Assembly: GCA_002708265.1 (NCBI GenBank)
Contig: PANA01000001.1
Location: 186,001-250,000, forward strand
Length of the DNA: 64,000 bases
Reading direction: 5' to 3'
Origin: Legionellales bacterium
Lineage (GTDB): Bacteria > Pseudomonadota > Gammaproteobacteria > Berkiellales > Berkiellaceae
The number at the start of each line of letters is the position of its first letter. Position 1 is the first letter of the stretch. A program made the position numbers and the translations under genes. The notes under the pieces were generated by a model. The model was given only the letters and a program-made list of their open reading frames with translations. It searched no databases and was not told the origin of the DNA. Shown here one piece after another: positions 47,784 through 56,321 of this stretch.

Positions 47784-48561
47784 GCTGATGCAACGGGCTT
47801 TATCAGAAGGCAGTTTCAAGTCAGATCGGACGGGTACAGGTACTTACAGTATCTTTGGTCATCAAATGCGCTTCGATCTCTCAGAAGGGTTTCCGCTGGT
47901 AACCACTAAAAAGCTTCACCTTCGCTCAATCGTTCATGAGCTATTGTGGTTTTTAAAAGGTGAAACCAATATTCGTTATCTGAAAGAGAACAAAGTCTCT
48001 ATTTGGGATGAGTGGGCAGATGAGAATGGAGACCTAGGTCCAGTGTATGGCGCGCAATGGCGCTCGTGGCCAACACCTAGTGGTAGTACCGTCGATCAGA
48101 TTGCGCACACCGTGCAGCAAATCAAAGAAAATCCAGACTCTAGACGTCTTATTGTCAATGCTTGGAATGTGGCAGAAATCCCCAAGATGGCACTACCACC
48201 TTGTCATTGTCTATTTCAATTTTATGTATCTTCCGGAAGGCTGTCTTGTCAGCTGTACCAGAGAAGTGCGGATATTTTCTTGGGTGTACCTTTCAACATT
48301 GCCTCATATGCTTTGTTAACGCACATGATGGCGCAAGTAACAGGCTTAAAGGTTGGTGATTTTGTGCATACTTTAGGAGATGCACACTTGTACAGTAATC
48401 ACCTAGAGCAAGCAAAGACACAGCTCAATCGCAAACCATTGCCCTTGCCACAGTTGGTGCTAAATCCTGATGTTAAAAAGCTGGAAGATTTTTGTTTTGA
48501 AGATGTGAGAATTGAAAATTACCAATCTCACCCTCATATTTCTGCGCCGGTTGCGGTATGA
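47767..48561 (+). CDS. thyA: ThyA, thymidylate synthase
   Basis: ThyA methylates dUMP to dTMP, turning methylene-THF to dihydrofolate. The 264-residue length equals that of the Escherichia coli enzyme. It has [43 protein letters not shown], the catalytic cysteine near residue 146 in [11 protein letters not shown], and a C-terminal [14 protein letters not shown] lies upstream. It is followed by folA in an ATGA overlap, coupling dTMP synthesis with reduction of dihydrofolate. Confidence 0.98.
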   Translation: MRQYLELMQRALSEGSFKSDRTGTGTYSIFGHQMRFDLSEGFPLVTTKKLHLRSIVHELLWFLKGETNIRYLKENKVSIWDEWADENGDLGPVYGAQWRSWPTPSGSTVDQIAHTVQQIKENPDSRRLIVNAWNVAEIPKMALPPCHCLFQFYVSSGRLSCQLYQRSADIFLGVPFNIASYALLTHMMAQVTGLKVGDFVHTLGDAHLYSNHLEQAKTQLNRKPLPLPQLVLNPDVKKLEDFCFEDVRIENYQSHPHISAPVAV

Positions 48562-49061
48562 AAATCTGCCTCATAAGTGCGAAAAGTGACAATGATGCCA
48601 TTGGCCGAGACAATCAAATGCCATGGCATCTCAGCCCAGATATGCGACATTTTAAAGCGCTAACAACAGGGCAAGTGTGCTTAATGGGGCGAAAAACATA
48701 TGAATCACTTGGTAAACCTTTACCGAATCGTGAAAATGTAGTGATTACGCGTCAACCTGACTATCCATTGCCCGAAGGAGTGCAGCGTCAAACCAGTTTA
48801 GAGCAAGCATTAAAAACTTATGCGACAGCTGAAAAAATAATGGTGATTGGTGGTGCGCAATTGTATGAGCAGTGTTTGCCGCTAGCCGATTTAATCTACC
48901 TCACCCAAGTGCATACCACTGTTTCAGATGCAGACACATTTTTCCCCACAATTGATCCTCGGCGATGGGTTGAGGTCGCTCGAGAGGACTTTCCAGAAGA
49001 GCCAAAGTCTGGGCTAGCGTATAGCTTTATCACTTTGGCTAAAAGCACATCCTTCAGCTGA
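48558..49061 (+). CDS. folA: FolA, dihydrofolate reductase
   Basis: FolA reduces dihydrofolate to tetrahydrofolate with NADPH. The 167-residue protein has the substrate loop [20 protein letters not shown], the [20 protein letters not shown] cofactor-binding motif, [20 protein letters not shown], and DADTFFP. The catalytic acidic residue at the start of the second helix appears as Asp in SPDMRHFK. It is the last gene of the rppH to folA operon. Confidence 0.96.
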   Translation: MKICLISAKSDNDAIGRDNQMPWHLSPDMRHFKALTTGQVCLMGRKTYESLGKPLPNRENVVITRQPDYPLPEGVQRQTSLEQALKTYATAEKIMVIGGAQLYEQCLPLADLIYLTQVHTTVSDADTFFPTIDPRRWVEVAREDFPEEPKSGLAYSFITLAKSTSFS

Positions 49062-49097
49062 ATCCTTTAGCTTTCCACCTTATCTATACAGCGTCGG

Positions 49098-49125
49098 GTG
49101 ACAAGGCATGCCAAATGGGTATAAT
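49098..49125 (+). promoter_or_regulatory. predicted sigma70 promoter of the ORFan at 49187
   Basis: GTGACA at 49098-49103 and a perfect TATAAT at 49120-49125 are separated by 16 bases, close to a strong sigma70 promoter. It is about 60 bases upstream of the start. It would make the two frames at 49187-50923 a separate transcription unit from folA. Confidence 0.55.
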
Positions 49126-49186
49126 CAACTTAGTAAAGGAATAATTATAAAAACACCCTACTATAAAGTTCTCACGGAGTTTAGAG

Positions 49187-50221
49187 ATGTCTTACCATCA
49201 TTTGGTTATTGCACTTCAGTCGAAGCTAGAAGAATATATAAATTGTGATCTGAGTGAAGTGCTTGAGCGCGTTAAGTATGCCGGCTCAGGAAGTATAAAA
49301 AGAAAAACAGTTGAAGTAGCGCCTGAGAGCCCTCCTAGTGGTGAAGTGCGCGCTCAGTTCGCAGAGTTGTCCGCAAAGCAAGAGTTAAATTTAAATTCCC
49401 AGCGAGCGAGAGATCAAATAGGCTCTATTATTCGCGCTTTAAAGTTTGATCTGCGTCAGGAGCGTGCTCTAACTGCCCAAGTGCCAGGGCCATCTATTTT
49501 AGAAAAACTCTCCAATCCTGCTTATCGACAAAAATTTATCTCTGGTGGCCAAGAGGATCTGCCGGGCAGCTCAAGTAGTCGCTCTGAAAGTGTCGCCTCA
49601 GTCGGTGAAACCTATTTTCAAGAGCTCATTAATATTATTGAGCCTTATGTATCTGCTGAAGAAGCGTTAACTTGGGAGCAAGTTGATGAGGAGATAGCAG
49701 ATAATTTCAAAGTTTTAGAACCTAGTGAACAGGCGCAGTTAGAGGCAGATCTTGCTGCGTGTCTTGGACAAATGACCCTTCAAATCGATCTTCAAGGAAA
49801 AGCGTTGCCAGCCAGAGAGAAGTTTGAAGAAACTTTGTTGCCAAACGGCATTAGCTGGGCTGATTTATTGCGACTAGAGGCGAGGGCCTTCCAAGCAGAA
49901 CTTAAAAGCAACTGGCCAGATTTACCTCCAGAGACACGCTTATCGGATCTTAAAAAAGTTTTAGCTTTTTGGACTATACGCCAGTTGAGCGTGATTGAGT
50001 CGCTCAGTGAAAATATAAGTGCTGCGGCTTCTTCTAAGTCAATGTGTCAGACAATGTGTGATACATTTCGACGATTGTTCATGACCGTTGCTGAAATAGA
50101 TCAATCACTTTGTGCTTTAGCCGACAAAAAGCCCGCTAGCTTTAGTTTATTGTGCCGTCGAATGGGTCACATGAGCAGAGAATACGCGCGCTTTTTGCAT
50201 ACAGACTTAAATAGTTTATAG
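49187..50221 (+). CDS. unrecognised 344-residue protein (upstream part of a possibly broken gene)
   Basis: I do not recognise this helical, soluble protein. It has no signal peptide or membrane segment and contains a low-complexity serine stretch near residue 125 (PGSSSSRSESVAS). The ATG has GGAG seven bases upstream. It ends with a TAG at 50219-50221, after which the same frame stays open for another 234 codons (50222-50923). Either the TAG separates two genes, or a 578-codon gene has been broken by one nonsense change. It is an islet between folA and the DUF374 gene. Confidence 0.65.
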   Translation: MSYHHLVIALQSKLEEYINCDLSEVLERVKYAGSGSIKRKTVEVAPESPPSGEVRAQFAELSAKQELNLNSQRARDQIGSIIRALKFDLRQERALTAQVPGPSILEKLSNPAYRQKFISGGQEDLPGSSSSRSESVASVGETYFQELINIIEPYVSAEEALTWEQVDEEIADNFKVLEPSEQAQLEADLAACLGQMTLQIDLQGKALPAREKFEETLLPNGISWADLLRLEARAFQAELKSNWPDLPPETRLSDLKKVLAFWTIRQLSVIESLSENISAAASSKSMCQTMCDTFRRLFMTVAEIDQSLCALADKKPASFSLLCRRMGHMSREYARFLHTDLNSL

Positions 50222-50230
50222 CTGTATCGT

Positions 50231-50923
50231 TTGACTCAAGATAATCTTATCCCTAAAGCCGTTGGAGAAGCAGAGCCAGCAAAAGGGACCCAAGCTAAAA
50301 ATGTTTGGTATATGCTGGTTTCAAGAATGCTAAATTATTTATGTGTAAATTTATACACTCGCGCAATGGAGGCTTTACCCGAGACTTCTATAGCAGGCAC
50401 CATTGCATCGAATGCTAAGGTAGCAGGGAAAGCAAGCATCACGTATTTATATGCTCGACTTGCGAAGCCTGAAAGTGAGCCTGCTGAATCCGCAAATGCA
50501 CTGGATGTCAGTTCACGAAAATTACAAATAGTCGCCTCTATTTTACACGAACATCACCGAGCTCTACATTCAGAGCATGATGAGAGCTGGCATATCAACT
50601 GGGATGCTTTCCATACGTTTGCGACCAAAACAATGCTTGAGACAGAAGGCAGTGGTGCCAACCAGTTTAACTTCTTACGCTCCTTACAAACGGTAACCTC
50701 GTATGTTGGCCACTATTGTCTTGGCACTCAAATGACCAGTTGGGGAGAACGTTTGCAAATAGCATACCGTGAGTTTATACGAGATATTCATGCTGGGTCG
50801 GTTATGACCGGCTGTCCTGAAGGAAGAGCCTACCAATGGACAAAGATGTATCAAGGGTATGTAGATGAAGCGCCAGGTGAGGAGCTTGCTGATTTAGTAG
50901 CTGCGCGTCCAAAGAGACGGTAA
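50231..50923 (+). CDS. unrecognised 230-residue protein (downstream part, in frame with the previous one)
   Basis: The frame is continuous with that of the preceding gene: after its TAG come CTG TAT CGT and a TTG that can serve as start. No Shine-Dalgarno precedes this TTG, and the first internal ATG (50312) has none either, so translation may depend on readthrough or coupling, or the gene may be inactivated. The protein is soluble and helical and ends in a basic tail, AARPKRR. No family is recognised. I keep it as a separate coding feature because an intact ortholog has not been seen. Confidence 0.45.
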   Translation: MTQDNLIPKAVGEAEPAKGTQAKNVWYMLVSRMLNYLCVNLYTRAMEALPETSIAGTIASNAKVAGKASITYLYARLAKPESEPAESANALDVSSRKLQIVASILHEHHRALHSEHDESWHINWDAFHTFATKTMLETEGSGANQFNFLRSLQTVTSYVGHYCLGTQMTSWGERLQIAYREFIRDIHAGSVMTGCPEGRAYQWTKMYQGYVDEAPGEELADLVAARPKRR

Positions 50924-50980
50924 TCACTATTTACCAGATGATCTAGCTAATCTTCCAAGCTAAACTAGAATTCGCGTATA

Positions 50981-51700
50981 ATGGTTATTTACGTGAATAT
51001 ATTTGGGTGCAGGGTATTGTCTGTTCATAAGCTGCTGGGTGTGTTGGTTTTTATTATCAGTCGATGTTTGAAGTTTACTCTTCGGCATGAGGTTGTGGGT
51101 AAAGAAAACTTTGTCCCCCATAAGCAACATATTTTATGTTTTTGGCATGGCAAACAGTTTGTCCCTTCTTTGTTTTATCCACCTGAAAACAAACCCGTGA
51201 CGGCATTGGTGAGCGCCTCCAAAGATGGTCAAATAATGTCAACTTTCTTACATTGTTTAGGCTTTCAAACCGTTCGTGGCTCTTCAAGCCGTAAAGCGGT
51301 CAGCTCTCTTGTGATGATGTTAAAAGCGGCTCGCGGTGGTAGCTCTGTTGCGGTTACGCCGGATGGACCTCGGGGGCCTATTTACACGGCCAAACCAGGT
51401 GTTGCATTTTTAGCGACGAAGACTGGGCTAGAAGTGGTTCCCTTTGGCAGTGCGGTCTCTAGGAAGTGGGTTATTCAGTCATGGGACCGCTATGAAATCC
51501 CAAAACCTTTTTCAAAGTGTGTGTTTTATATCGGGAAACCTTTTAAGCTATCGCCTAAAATGAGCCCGGAAGAAGCATCACGTCTTATTTCTAGTGCAAT
51601 CTGGGAAGCCGACCTAGCTGCGCTAGGCCGACTGCACGGGATCAGCGATTTAAAGCTCGATGCCCAATGTCAGAGCGATAAAACGACCCTTGCCAGTTAA
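50981..51700 (+). CDS. DUF374 lysophospholipid acyltransferase-like protein
   Basis: The 239-residue product is of the DUF374 family, related to glycerolipid acyltransferases, with an N-terminal hydrophobic segment (LLGVLVFIISRCLKF) likely to lie in the membrane. It contains FWHGKQFVPSLF, whose His may be catalytic, a SASKDGQIM region, and TPDGPRGPIYTAKPG. The listed ATG lies inside a TATAAT at 50977-50982, so if that is the promoter the real start is later, possibly GTG 50993 or beyond. The 3' end overlaps purD by 59 bases on the opposite strand. Confidence 0.85.
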   Translation: MVIYVNIFGCRVLSVHKLLGVLVFIISRCLKFTLRHEVVGKENFVPHKQHILCFWHGKQFVPSLFYPPENKPVTALVSASKDGQIMSTFLHCLGFQTVRGSSSRKAVSSLVMMLKAARGGSSVAVTPDGPRGPIYTAKPGVAFLATKTGLEVVPFGSAVSRKWVIQSWDRYEIPKPFSKCVFYIGKPFKLSPKMSPEEASRLISSAIWEADLAALGRLHGISDLKLDAQCQSDKTTLAS

Positions 51701-52922
51701 TGTGTTTTGCTCGAGCATAAGCGCGTGCTTGTGCTTGCTGGAGATCCTCTCCCAGTGCTGTCACGCATAAAACACGCCCGCCGTTTGTGACGACTTGACC
51801 AGCGTCATTGAGTTGAGTGCCCGCATGGAAAACTTTTACGGTCGTGTCTGAATCGTCTTCACCTAAGATAATTGGAAGATACTTTTCATAAGCATCCGGA
51901 TAGCCACCCGCTGCCATTACTACTCCAATGGCCGGCCGTGGGTCAAAAGTTACGGGGACTTCTTGCATTGAGCCATTGGTCGCGGCTAAACATAGGGCCG
52001 CAAAGTCAGAGGTTAATCGCATCATAATCGGTTGGGTTTCTGGATCGCCAAACCGGCAGTTGAATTCCAGGACATTAATATCGCCGGCAGGGGATATCAT
52101 CAAGCCAGCATATAAAAAGCCACGGTAAATATGCCCTTCACTTTTTAGGCCTGCGAGGGTAGGCCGAATCACGGTTTCTAATGCGCGTTCAATCAAAGAT
52201 TCGGTCATAACCGGTGCCGGTGTGTAAGCCCCCATCCCACCAGTGTTCGGACCTTTGTCGCCTTCATCTCGGGCTTTGTGGTCTTGGCTGGTTGGAAAGG
52301 CTACGACAGACTCACCATCTGCAAGCACGATAAAGCTGGCTTCTTCCCCTTGCAAAAAGTCTTCGATGACAATTTGATGACCAGCATTGCCAAAGCGGTT
52401 GCCCTCTAACATATCATCGATGGTCGCAAAGGCCTGCGCTTCATTTTCAGCAATTACCACGCCTTTTCCGGCAGCTAACCCATCCGCTTTGATGACGATG
52501 GGAAAAGAGCGGCTTTGTACATACGCTTTAGCTGGCTGTGTTTGGGTAAAGGTTTGATAGGCAGCGGTTGGGATATTGTATCGAGCAAAAAAGTCTTTGC
52601 AAAAGCGCTTGGAGCCTTCTAGCTGTGCACAGTACTGCGATGGTCCTAAGCAGGCGAGACCAGCTTGTTCAAAAGTATCAACAATACCTGCTACTAAAGG
52701 GGCTTCGGGTCCAATGACGGTTAAATCAACTGCGTTTTCTTTTGCAAATGCTAGCAAGCCCTCAATATCAGTTGCTGAGAGATTTACGTTCTCAAGAGTT
52801 GGTTCTAAAGCCGTACCAGCATTACCGGGTGCAACCCATACTTTTTTTGCTTGTGGACTACAGGCTAGCTTCCAAGCCAGTGCGTGCTCGCGGCCACCGC
52901 CGCCGACAACTAAAATCTTCAT
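51642..52922 (-). CDS. purD: PurD, phosphoribosylamine-glycine ligase
   Basis: PurD ligates glycine to phosphoribosylamine in purine synthesis. The 426-residue ATP-grasp enzyme has MKILVVGGGGREHALAWKL, SRSFPIVIKADGLAAGKGVV, GPNTGGMGAYTPAP and LEFNCRFGDPETQPIM. It lies 12 bases after purH. Its last 59 bases overlap the convergent DUF374 gene; the C-terminus looks complete because the final glycine-ring domain reads through LCVTALGEDLQQAQARAY. Confidence 0.97.
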   Translation of the reverse strand: MKILVVGGGGREHALAWKLACSPQAKKVWVAPGNAGTALEPTLENVNLSATDIEGLLAFAKENAVDLTVIGPEAPLVAGIVDTFEQAGLACLGPSQYCAQLEGSKRFCKDFFARYNIPTAAYQTFTQTQPAKAYVQSRSFPIVIKADGLAAGKGVVIAENEAQAFATIDDMLEGNRFGNAGHQIVIEDFLQGEEASFIVLADGESVVAFPTSQDHKARDEGDKGPNTGGMGAYTPAPVMTESLIERALETVIRPTLAGLKSEGHIYRGFLYAGLMISPAGDINVLEFNCRFGDPETQPIMMRLTSDFAALCLAATNGSMQEVPVTFDPRPAIGVVMAAGGYPDAYEKYLPIILGEDDSDTTVKVFHAGTQLNDAGQVVTNGGRVLCVTALGEDLQQAQARAYARAKHINWQGSFYRSDIGHRALNR

Positions 52923-52934
52923 TCTGATTTTCTC

Positions 52935-54485
52935 TTAATGTTTGAAATGACGGACGCCAGTAAAGACCATCGCAATGCCATGCTCGTTGGCCGCATCAAT
53001 CACTTGTTGATCTTTAATAGAGCCACCCGGTTGTACAATGGCTTCAATACCCGCTTCAGCCGCTTGCTCAATACTGTCCGTAAAAGGGAAAAAGGCATCT
53101 GATGCCATCACCGCACCCTTGGGTGAAAAACCGCCATCAATGGCTTTTTGCTTGGCAATCTGAGTGCTAACGACACGTGACATTTGGCCAGCCCCAACTC
53201 CAATTGTTTGCTCGCCTTTGGCAAACACGATGGCGTTGGACTTCACATATTGGCAAACCGTCCAAGCAAAAGCTAAATCTTTCATGGCCGCGGCACTTGG
53301 GCTACGCTGCGTGACCACTTTTGCCTGAGCAAAAGCCGTGCAGGGCGCATCAATTGCCTGTACTAACAATCCACCACTGATTCGCTTGAGCTCCATTCCT
53401 TGGTGTGACGGGAACTGGGCCAAACTAATTAAGCGAACGTTGGGTTTTCTTTTGGCTGCTGCTAAAGCGCCACTGTCAAAACTGGGCGCTAAGATAACTT
53501 CAACAAATTGATTAGATAAAATGCACTCAACCAATTCTTTATCGACTGGCTCATTGAACGCGATGATACCCCCAAAAGCAGAAACTGTGTCACAGGCAAA
53601 CGCGCGCTCATAAGCTTCTTTGCAAGAAGAAGCTACTGCAACGCCACAAGGGTTAGCATGTTTGACGATGACGCACGCTGGCGCAGTAAATGCGCTGACC
53701 GTTGTCAAAGCGGCATCTGCATCGGCAAGGTTATTGTAAGACAGCGCTTTGCCCTGGTGGGTAACCGCCCCAGCAAAACCTTCAGTAGCACCTGGTTGAC
53801 GGTAAAAAGCCGCTGACTGGTGAGGGTTTTCCCCATAGCGTAAACTCTGCTGCTTTTCCCATGTCACCGTTAATGTATCTGGATAAGGCTCAGCTGAAAG
53901 CTGTTCTTTTAAGTAAGCACTAATGGTCGCATCGTAATTAGCGGTGTGCGTAAACGCTTTCAAAGCCAAGGCTTGGCGTTGTTCAAGAGACAAGCCACCA
54001 TGTCCGGAGACCGCTTCAAGACACATCGCATAATCAGAGGGATCTGTAACGACACTCACCCAGTCATGATTCTTTGCTGCCGAACGAATCATCGCAGGAC
54101 CACCGATATCAATATTCTCAACCGCATCAGCAAAACGACAGTCTGGTTTTGCAATGGTTTGAGCAAAGGGATATAAATTAACAACCACTAAATCAATGAG
54201 TGGAATATGGTGGTACTCAATTGCCTGAGCATCAATATCTCGACGTCCCAAAATGCCACCATGAATTTTAGGATGTAAGGTCTTAACCCGTCCCCCCATT
54301 ATTTCAGGAAAGTCTGTGACGTCTTCTACTGGCGTAACAGGAATATTGGCGTCAGCCAATAAGCGCGCGGTTCCGCCAGTGGACAAAATTTCAACGCCGG
54401 CATCGGCTAAAGCGCGTGCGAATACTTCAATACCCGTTTTATCAGAAACACTCAACAGGGCACGTTTTATGGGCTGTACTGACAC
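52935..54485 (-). CDS. purH: PurH, AICAR transformylase and IMP cyclohydrolase
   Basis: PurH catalyses the final two steps to IMP. The 516-residue protein has an N-terminal cyclohydrolase domain (KRALLSVSDKTGI, GGRVKTLHPKIHGGIL) and a C-terminal transformylase domain (SLRYGENPHQSAAFY, AFGGIIAFNEPVDKE, and the VKSNAIVFAK catalytic segment). It begins with a GTG directly after the fis stop, so translation is coupled. The order dusB-fis-purH-purD is common in Pseudomonas and relatives. Confidence 0.97.
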   Translation of the reverse strand: MSVQPIKRALLSVSDKTGIEVFARALADAGVEILSTGGTARLLADANIPVTPVEDVTDFPEIMGGRVKTLHPKIHGGILGRRDIDAQAIEYHHIPLIDLVVVNLYPFAQTIAKPDCRFADAVENIDIGGPAMIRSAAKNHDWVSVVTDPSDYAMCLEAVSGHGGLSLEQRQALALKAFTHTANYDATISAYLKEQLSAEPYPDTLTVTWEKQQSLRYGENPHQSAAFYRQPGATEGFAGAVTHQGKALSYNNLADADAALTTVSAFTAPACVIVKHANPCGVAVASSCKEAYERAFACDTVSAFGGIIAFNEPVDKELVECILSNQFVEVILAPSFDSGALAAAKRKPNVRLISLAQFPSHQGMELKRISGGLLVQAIDAPCTAFAQAKVVTQRSPSAAAMKDLAFAWTVCQYVKSNAIVFAKGEQTIGVGAGQMSRVVSTQIAKQKAIDGGFSPKGAVMASDAFFPFTDSIEQAAEAGIEAIVQPGGSIKDQQVIDAANEHGIAMVFTGVRHFKH

Positions 54486-54740
54486 CTATTCAAACTCCTC
54501 GATCATTTGTTCCGCCATGATTTTGCGTAAGGTGCCTCGGGAGATGCCTAAAAATGTCGCCGCTTTGGACTGGTTGCCATTGGTGGCACGAAGGACCGAA
54601 CGCAATAACCCGGTATGCACTTCCTTGAGTACCATGGCATAGATTTGAGATGGCTCAGACCCATCCAGGGCCTGAAAATATTGTTCTACAGACGACTCGA
54701 CCCAATACCGTAGGGGACGAGTAGAAGCATTATCACTCAC
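54486..54740 (-). CDS. fis: Fis, nucleoid-associated regulator
   Basis: Fis bends DNA and regulates rRNA and many growth-phase genes. The 84-residue protein has the family's C-terminal helix-turn-helix, GNQSKAATFLGISRGTLRKI, and the upstream VHTGLLRSVLRATNG. The start is a GTG overlapping the dusB stop, and its own stop TAG abuts the purH GTG start. The length is close to the usual 98 residues but lacks part of the N-terminal arm. Confidence 0.95.
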   Translation of the reverse strand: MSDNASTRPLRYWVESSVEQYFQALDGSEPSQIYAMVLKEVHTGLLRSVLRATNGNQSKAATFLGISRGTLRKIMAEQMIEEFE

Positions 54741-55723
54741 GCCACATTCTCCGTTAATGTGTCAAAAAAAGCTTGGGCAGCCTCCAGCTGCGCTTGAGCA
54801 GAGGTGAGTTGGTTAAAGGTGTGCCGGAATGCCGCTCCACCATGCTGGCCTTTGCTGTACCAGCTGACATGTTTGCGGGCAATTAATACACCGCGGTCTT
54901 CACCATAAAACTCGTATAGTCGCTCAACATGCCCCATCATCCACTGGCGCACTTGCTCCACAGATGGGGGGGTTAAGGTTTTGCCATGAGATAGAAAAGC
55001 GGTCATTTCATCAAAAATCCAAGGTCGCCCTTGGGCCGCTCGCCCAACCATAATGCCATCCGCTCCCGTTTTTTCGAGAACCAATTTTGCTTTTTCAGGG
55101 GTTGTAATGTCACCGTTGGCAATAACGGGAATACTGAGTTCAGCTTTGACCTGAGCGATGGTGTCATATTCTGCTTCACCCTTGAACATACAAGCGCGGG
55201 TTCGCCCATGAATGGATAGCATTTGAACCCCAATCGACTCTGCCATTTTGCCAATTCTGATAGCGTTACGATTAGCGGTGTCCCAGCCCGTGCGGATTTT
55301 TAAAGTGACCGGGATATCTACCGCGCTGACTACGGCTTCTAGAATGGCTCGAACCAGCGGCTCATCCTGAAGCAAGGCAGAGCCTGCTGCTGTTTTACAA
55401 ATCTTTTTGGCGGGGCAGCCCATGTTGATATCAATAATATCGGCACCTTCGTCCGCATTTATTTTAGCAGCCTGCGCTAGCATTTTCGGGTCGGCACCGA
55501 CGATTTGAACACTACAAGGGCCTAGTTCGCCGTCATGATTAGCACGGCGCTTGGTTTTTTCACTACCATGAAGTAAGGAGTTGGCGCCCACCATTTCGGA
55601 GACCGCCAGGCCGGCGCCGAGCTGACGACACAACTGCCGAAAAGGTCGATCCGTCACTCCAGCCATTGGGGCTAAAATGATAGGAGGATTGATGGTATGT
55701 TTTCCTACAGATATCGGCTTCAT
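54737..55723 (-). CDS. dusB: DusB, tRNA-dihydrouridine synthase B
   Basis: DusB reduces specific uridines in tRNA using FMN and NADPH. The 328-residue protein has ILAPMAGVTDRPFRQLCRQL, DIIDINMGCPAKKICKTAAG with the catalytic cysteine in GCPAKK, IPVTLKIRTGWD, and SIHGRTRACMFKGEAEYD. It leads the dusB-fis-purH-purD operon. In Escherichia coli it follows prmA directly, but here about 8 kb of accessory genes lie between prmA and dusB. Confidence 0.96.
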   Translation of the reverse strand: MKPISVGKHTINPPIILAPMAGVTDRPFRQLCRQLGAGLAVSEMVGANSLLHGSEKTKRRANHDGELGPCSVQIVGADPKMLAQAAKINADEGADIIDINMGCPAKKICKTAAGSALLQDEPLVRAILEAVVSAVDIPVTLKIRTGWDTANRNAIRIGKMAESIGVQMLSIHGRTRACMFKGEAEYDTIAQVKAELSIPVIANGDITTPEKAKLVLEKTGADGIMVGRAAQGRPWIFDEMTAFLSHGKTLTPPSVEQVRQWMMGHVERLYEFYGEDRGVLIARKHVSWYSKGQHGGAAFRHTFNQLTSAQAQLEAAQAFFDTLTENVA

Positions 55724-55920
55724 ATGTCTAAAAATGTGGTACTAATTCAGTCAAGCCACCATTTTAGCTTAAAAGCCAAAACCTCAGAAGGGTTCAGGGG
55801 GTAAAATTTTTGTTTTTTCAGTAAATGACGGATTGTATTTGGGGAAAATCCATCGTAAACTGACGCTTCATTCGACTTGGAATATTAGATAACTAATTGC
55901 AACATAGGGGGTGACCTGAA
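55724..55920. other. divergent leader between dusB and the islet
   Basis: This AT-rich gap of 197 bases must hold the start of the dusB operon on the left and the small membrane gene on the right. I see long T-runs but no confident promoter pair, RNA gene or repeat. It marks the left boundary of the accessory islet. Confidence 0.4.
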
Positions 55921-56262
55921 TTGGCAGAACTACACGATACCTTCAGACTACTAAGCGCAGTAGGGGATGGGGTTATTTTGAGCATGTATTTAATGTTGGT
56001 AAGCAACCGGATATCTCAAGAAAGTTGGTACTACATGATAAGTAACGTAATCGGTTCGTGTATGGTGTTATTTGATGTTGTGGCTGAGTTTTCGTTTAGC
56101 CAACTAGTCGTTCAGACAGGATGGTTAGTTGTCAGTGCCGTGGCCCTAGGTCTGGCAATTAAAGCTCGCTTTGCTAAAGAAGAAGACGATTGTAGAGCAG
56201 CAAATGATATGGTGATTCCAGATTCAGATGCGATTGTTTCCATTAATCATCGTCGAACATAA
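55921..56262 (+). CDS. small membrane protein, CBU_0592-like
   Basis: The 113-residue protein has three hydrophobic segments at about residues 12-28, 38-56 and 62-82 and a short polar tail. It follows the shape of the small membrane family named after Coxiella CBU_0592, with NRISQESWYYMISNVIGSCM in the middle. No function is established. The first codon is a TTG, six bases after GGTGA. It is the only + strand gene of the islet and ends at a bidirectional terminator shared with the large protein gene on the other strand. Confidence 0.65.
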   Translation: MAELHDTFRLLSAVGDGVILSMYLMLVSNRISQESWYYMISNVIGSCMVLFDVVAEFSFSQLVVQTGWLVVSAVALGLAIKARFAKEEDDCRAANDMVIPDSDAIVSINHRRT

Positions 56263-56274
56263 AAAGTCGTAATT

Positions 56275-56304
56275 AAAAAAGCGCCCAGTCGGGCGCTTTT
56301 TTTT
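56275..56304. terminator. bidirectional rho-independent terminator
   Basis: GCGCCC (56281-56286) pairs with GGGCGC (56291-56296) around the loop AGTC, extended by A-T pairs on both sides. T-runs follow on both strands (eight on the + side, six on the - side). It lies between the stop of the small membrane gene and the stop of the large protein gene, so it ends transcripts from both directions. Confidence 0.85.
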
Positions 56305-56321
56305 GTTTTAAATATTTATTC

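Noticed and set aside
51642-51700. Overlap between the DUF374 gene and purD as a sign of a frameshift
   Set aside because: Both genes look complete to their C-terminal ends; a 59-base convergent overlap is acceptable.
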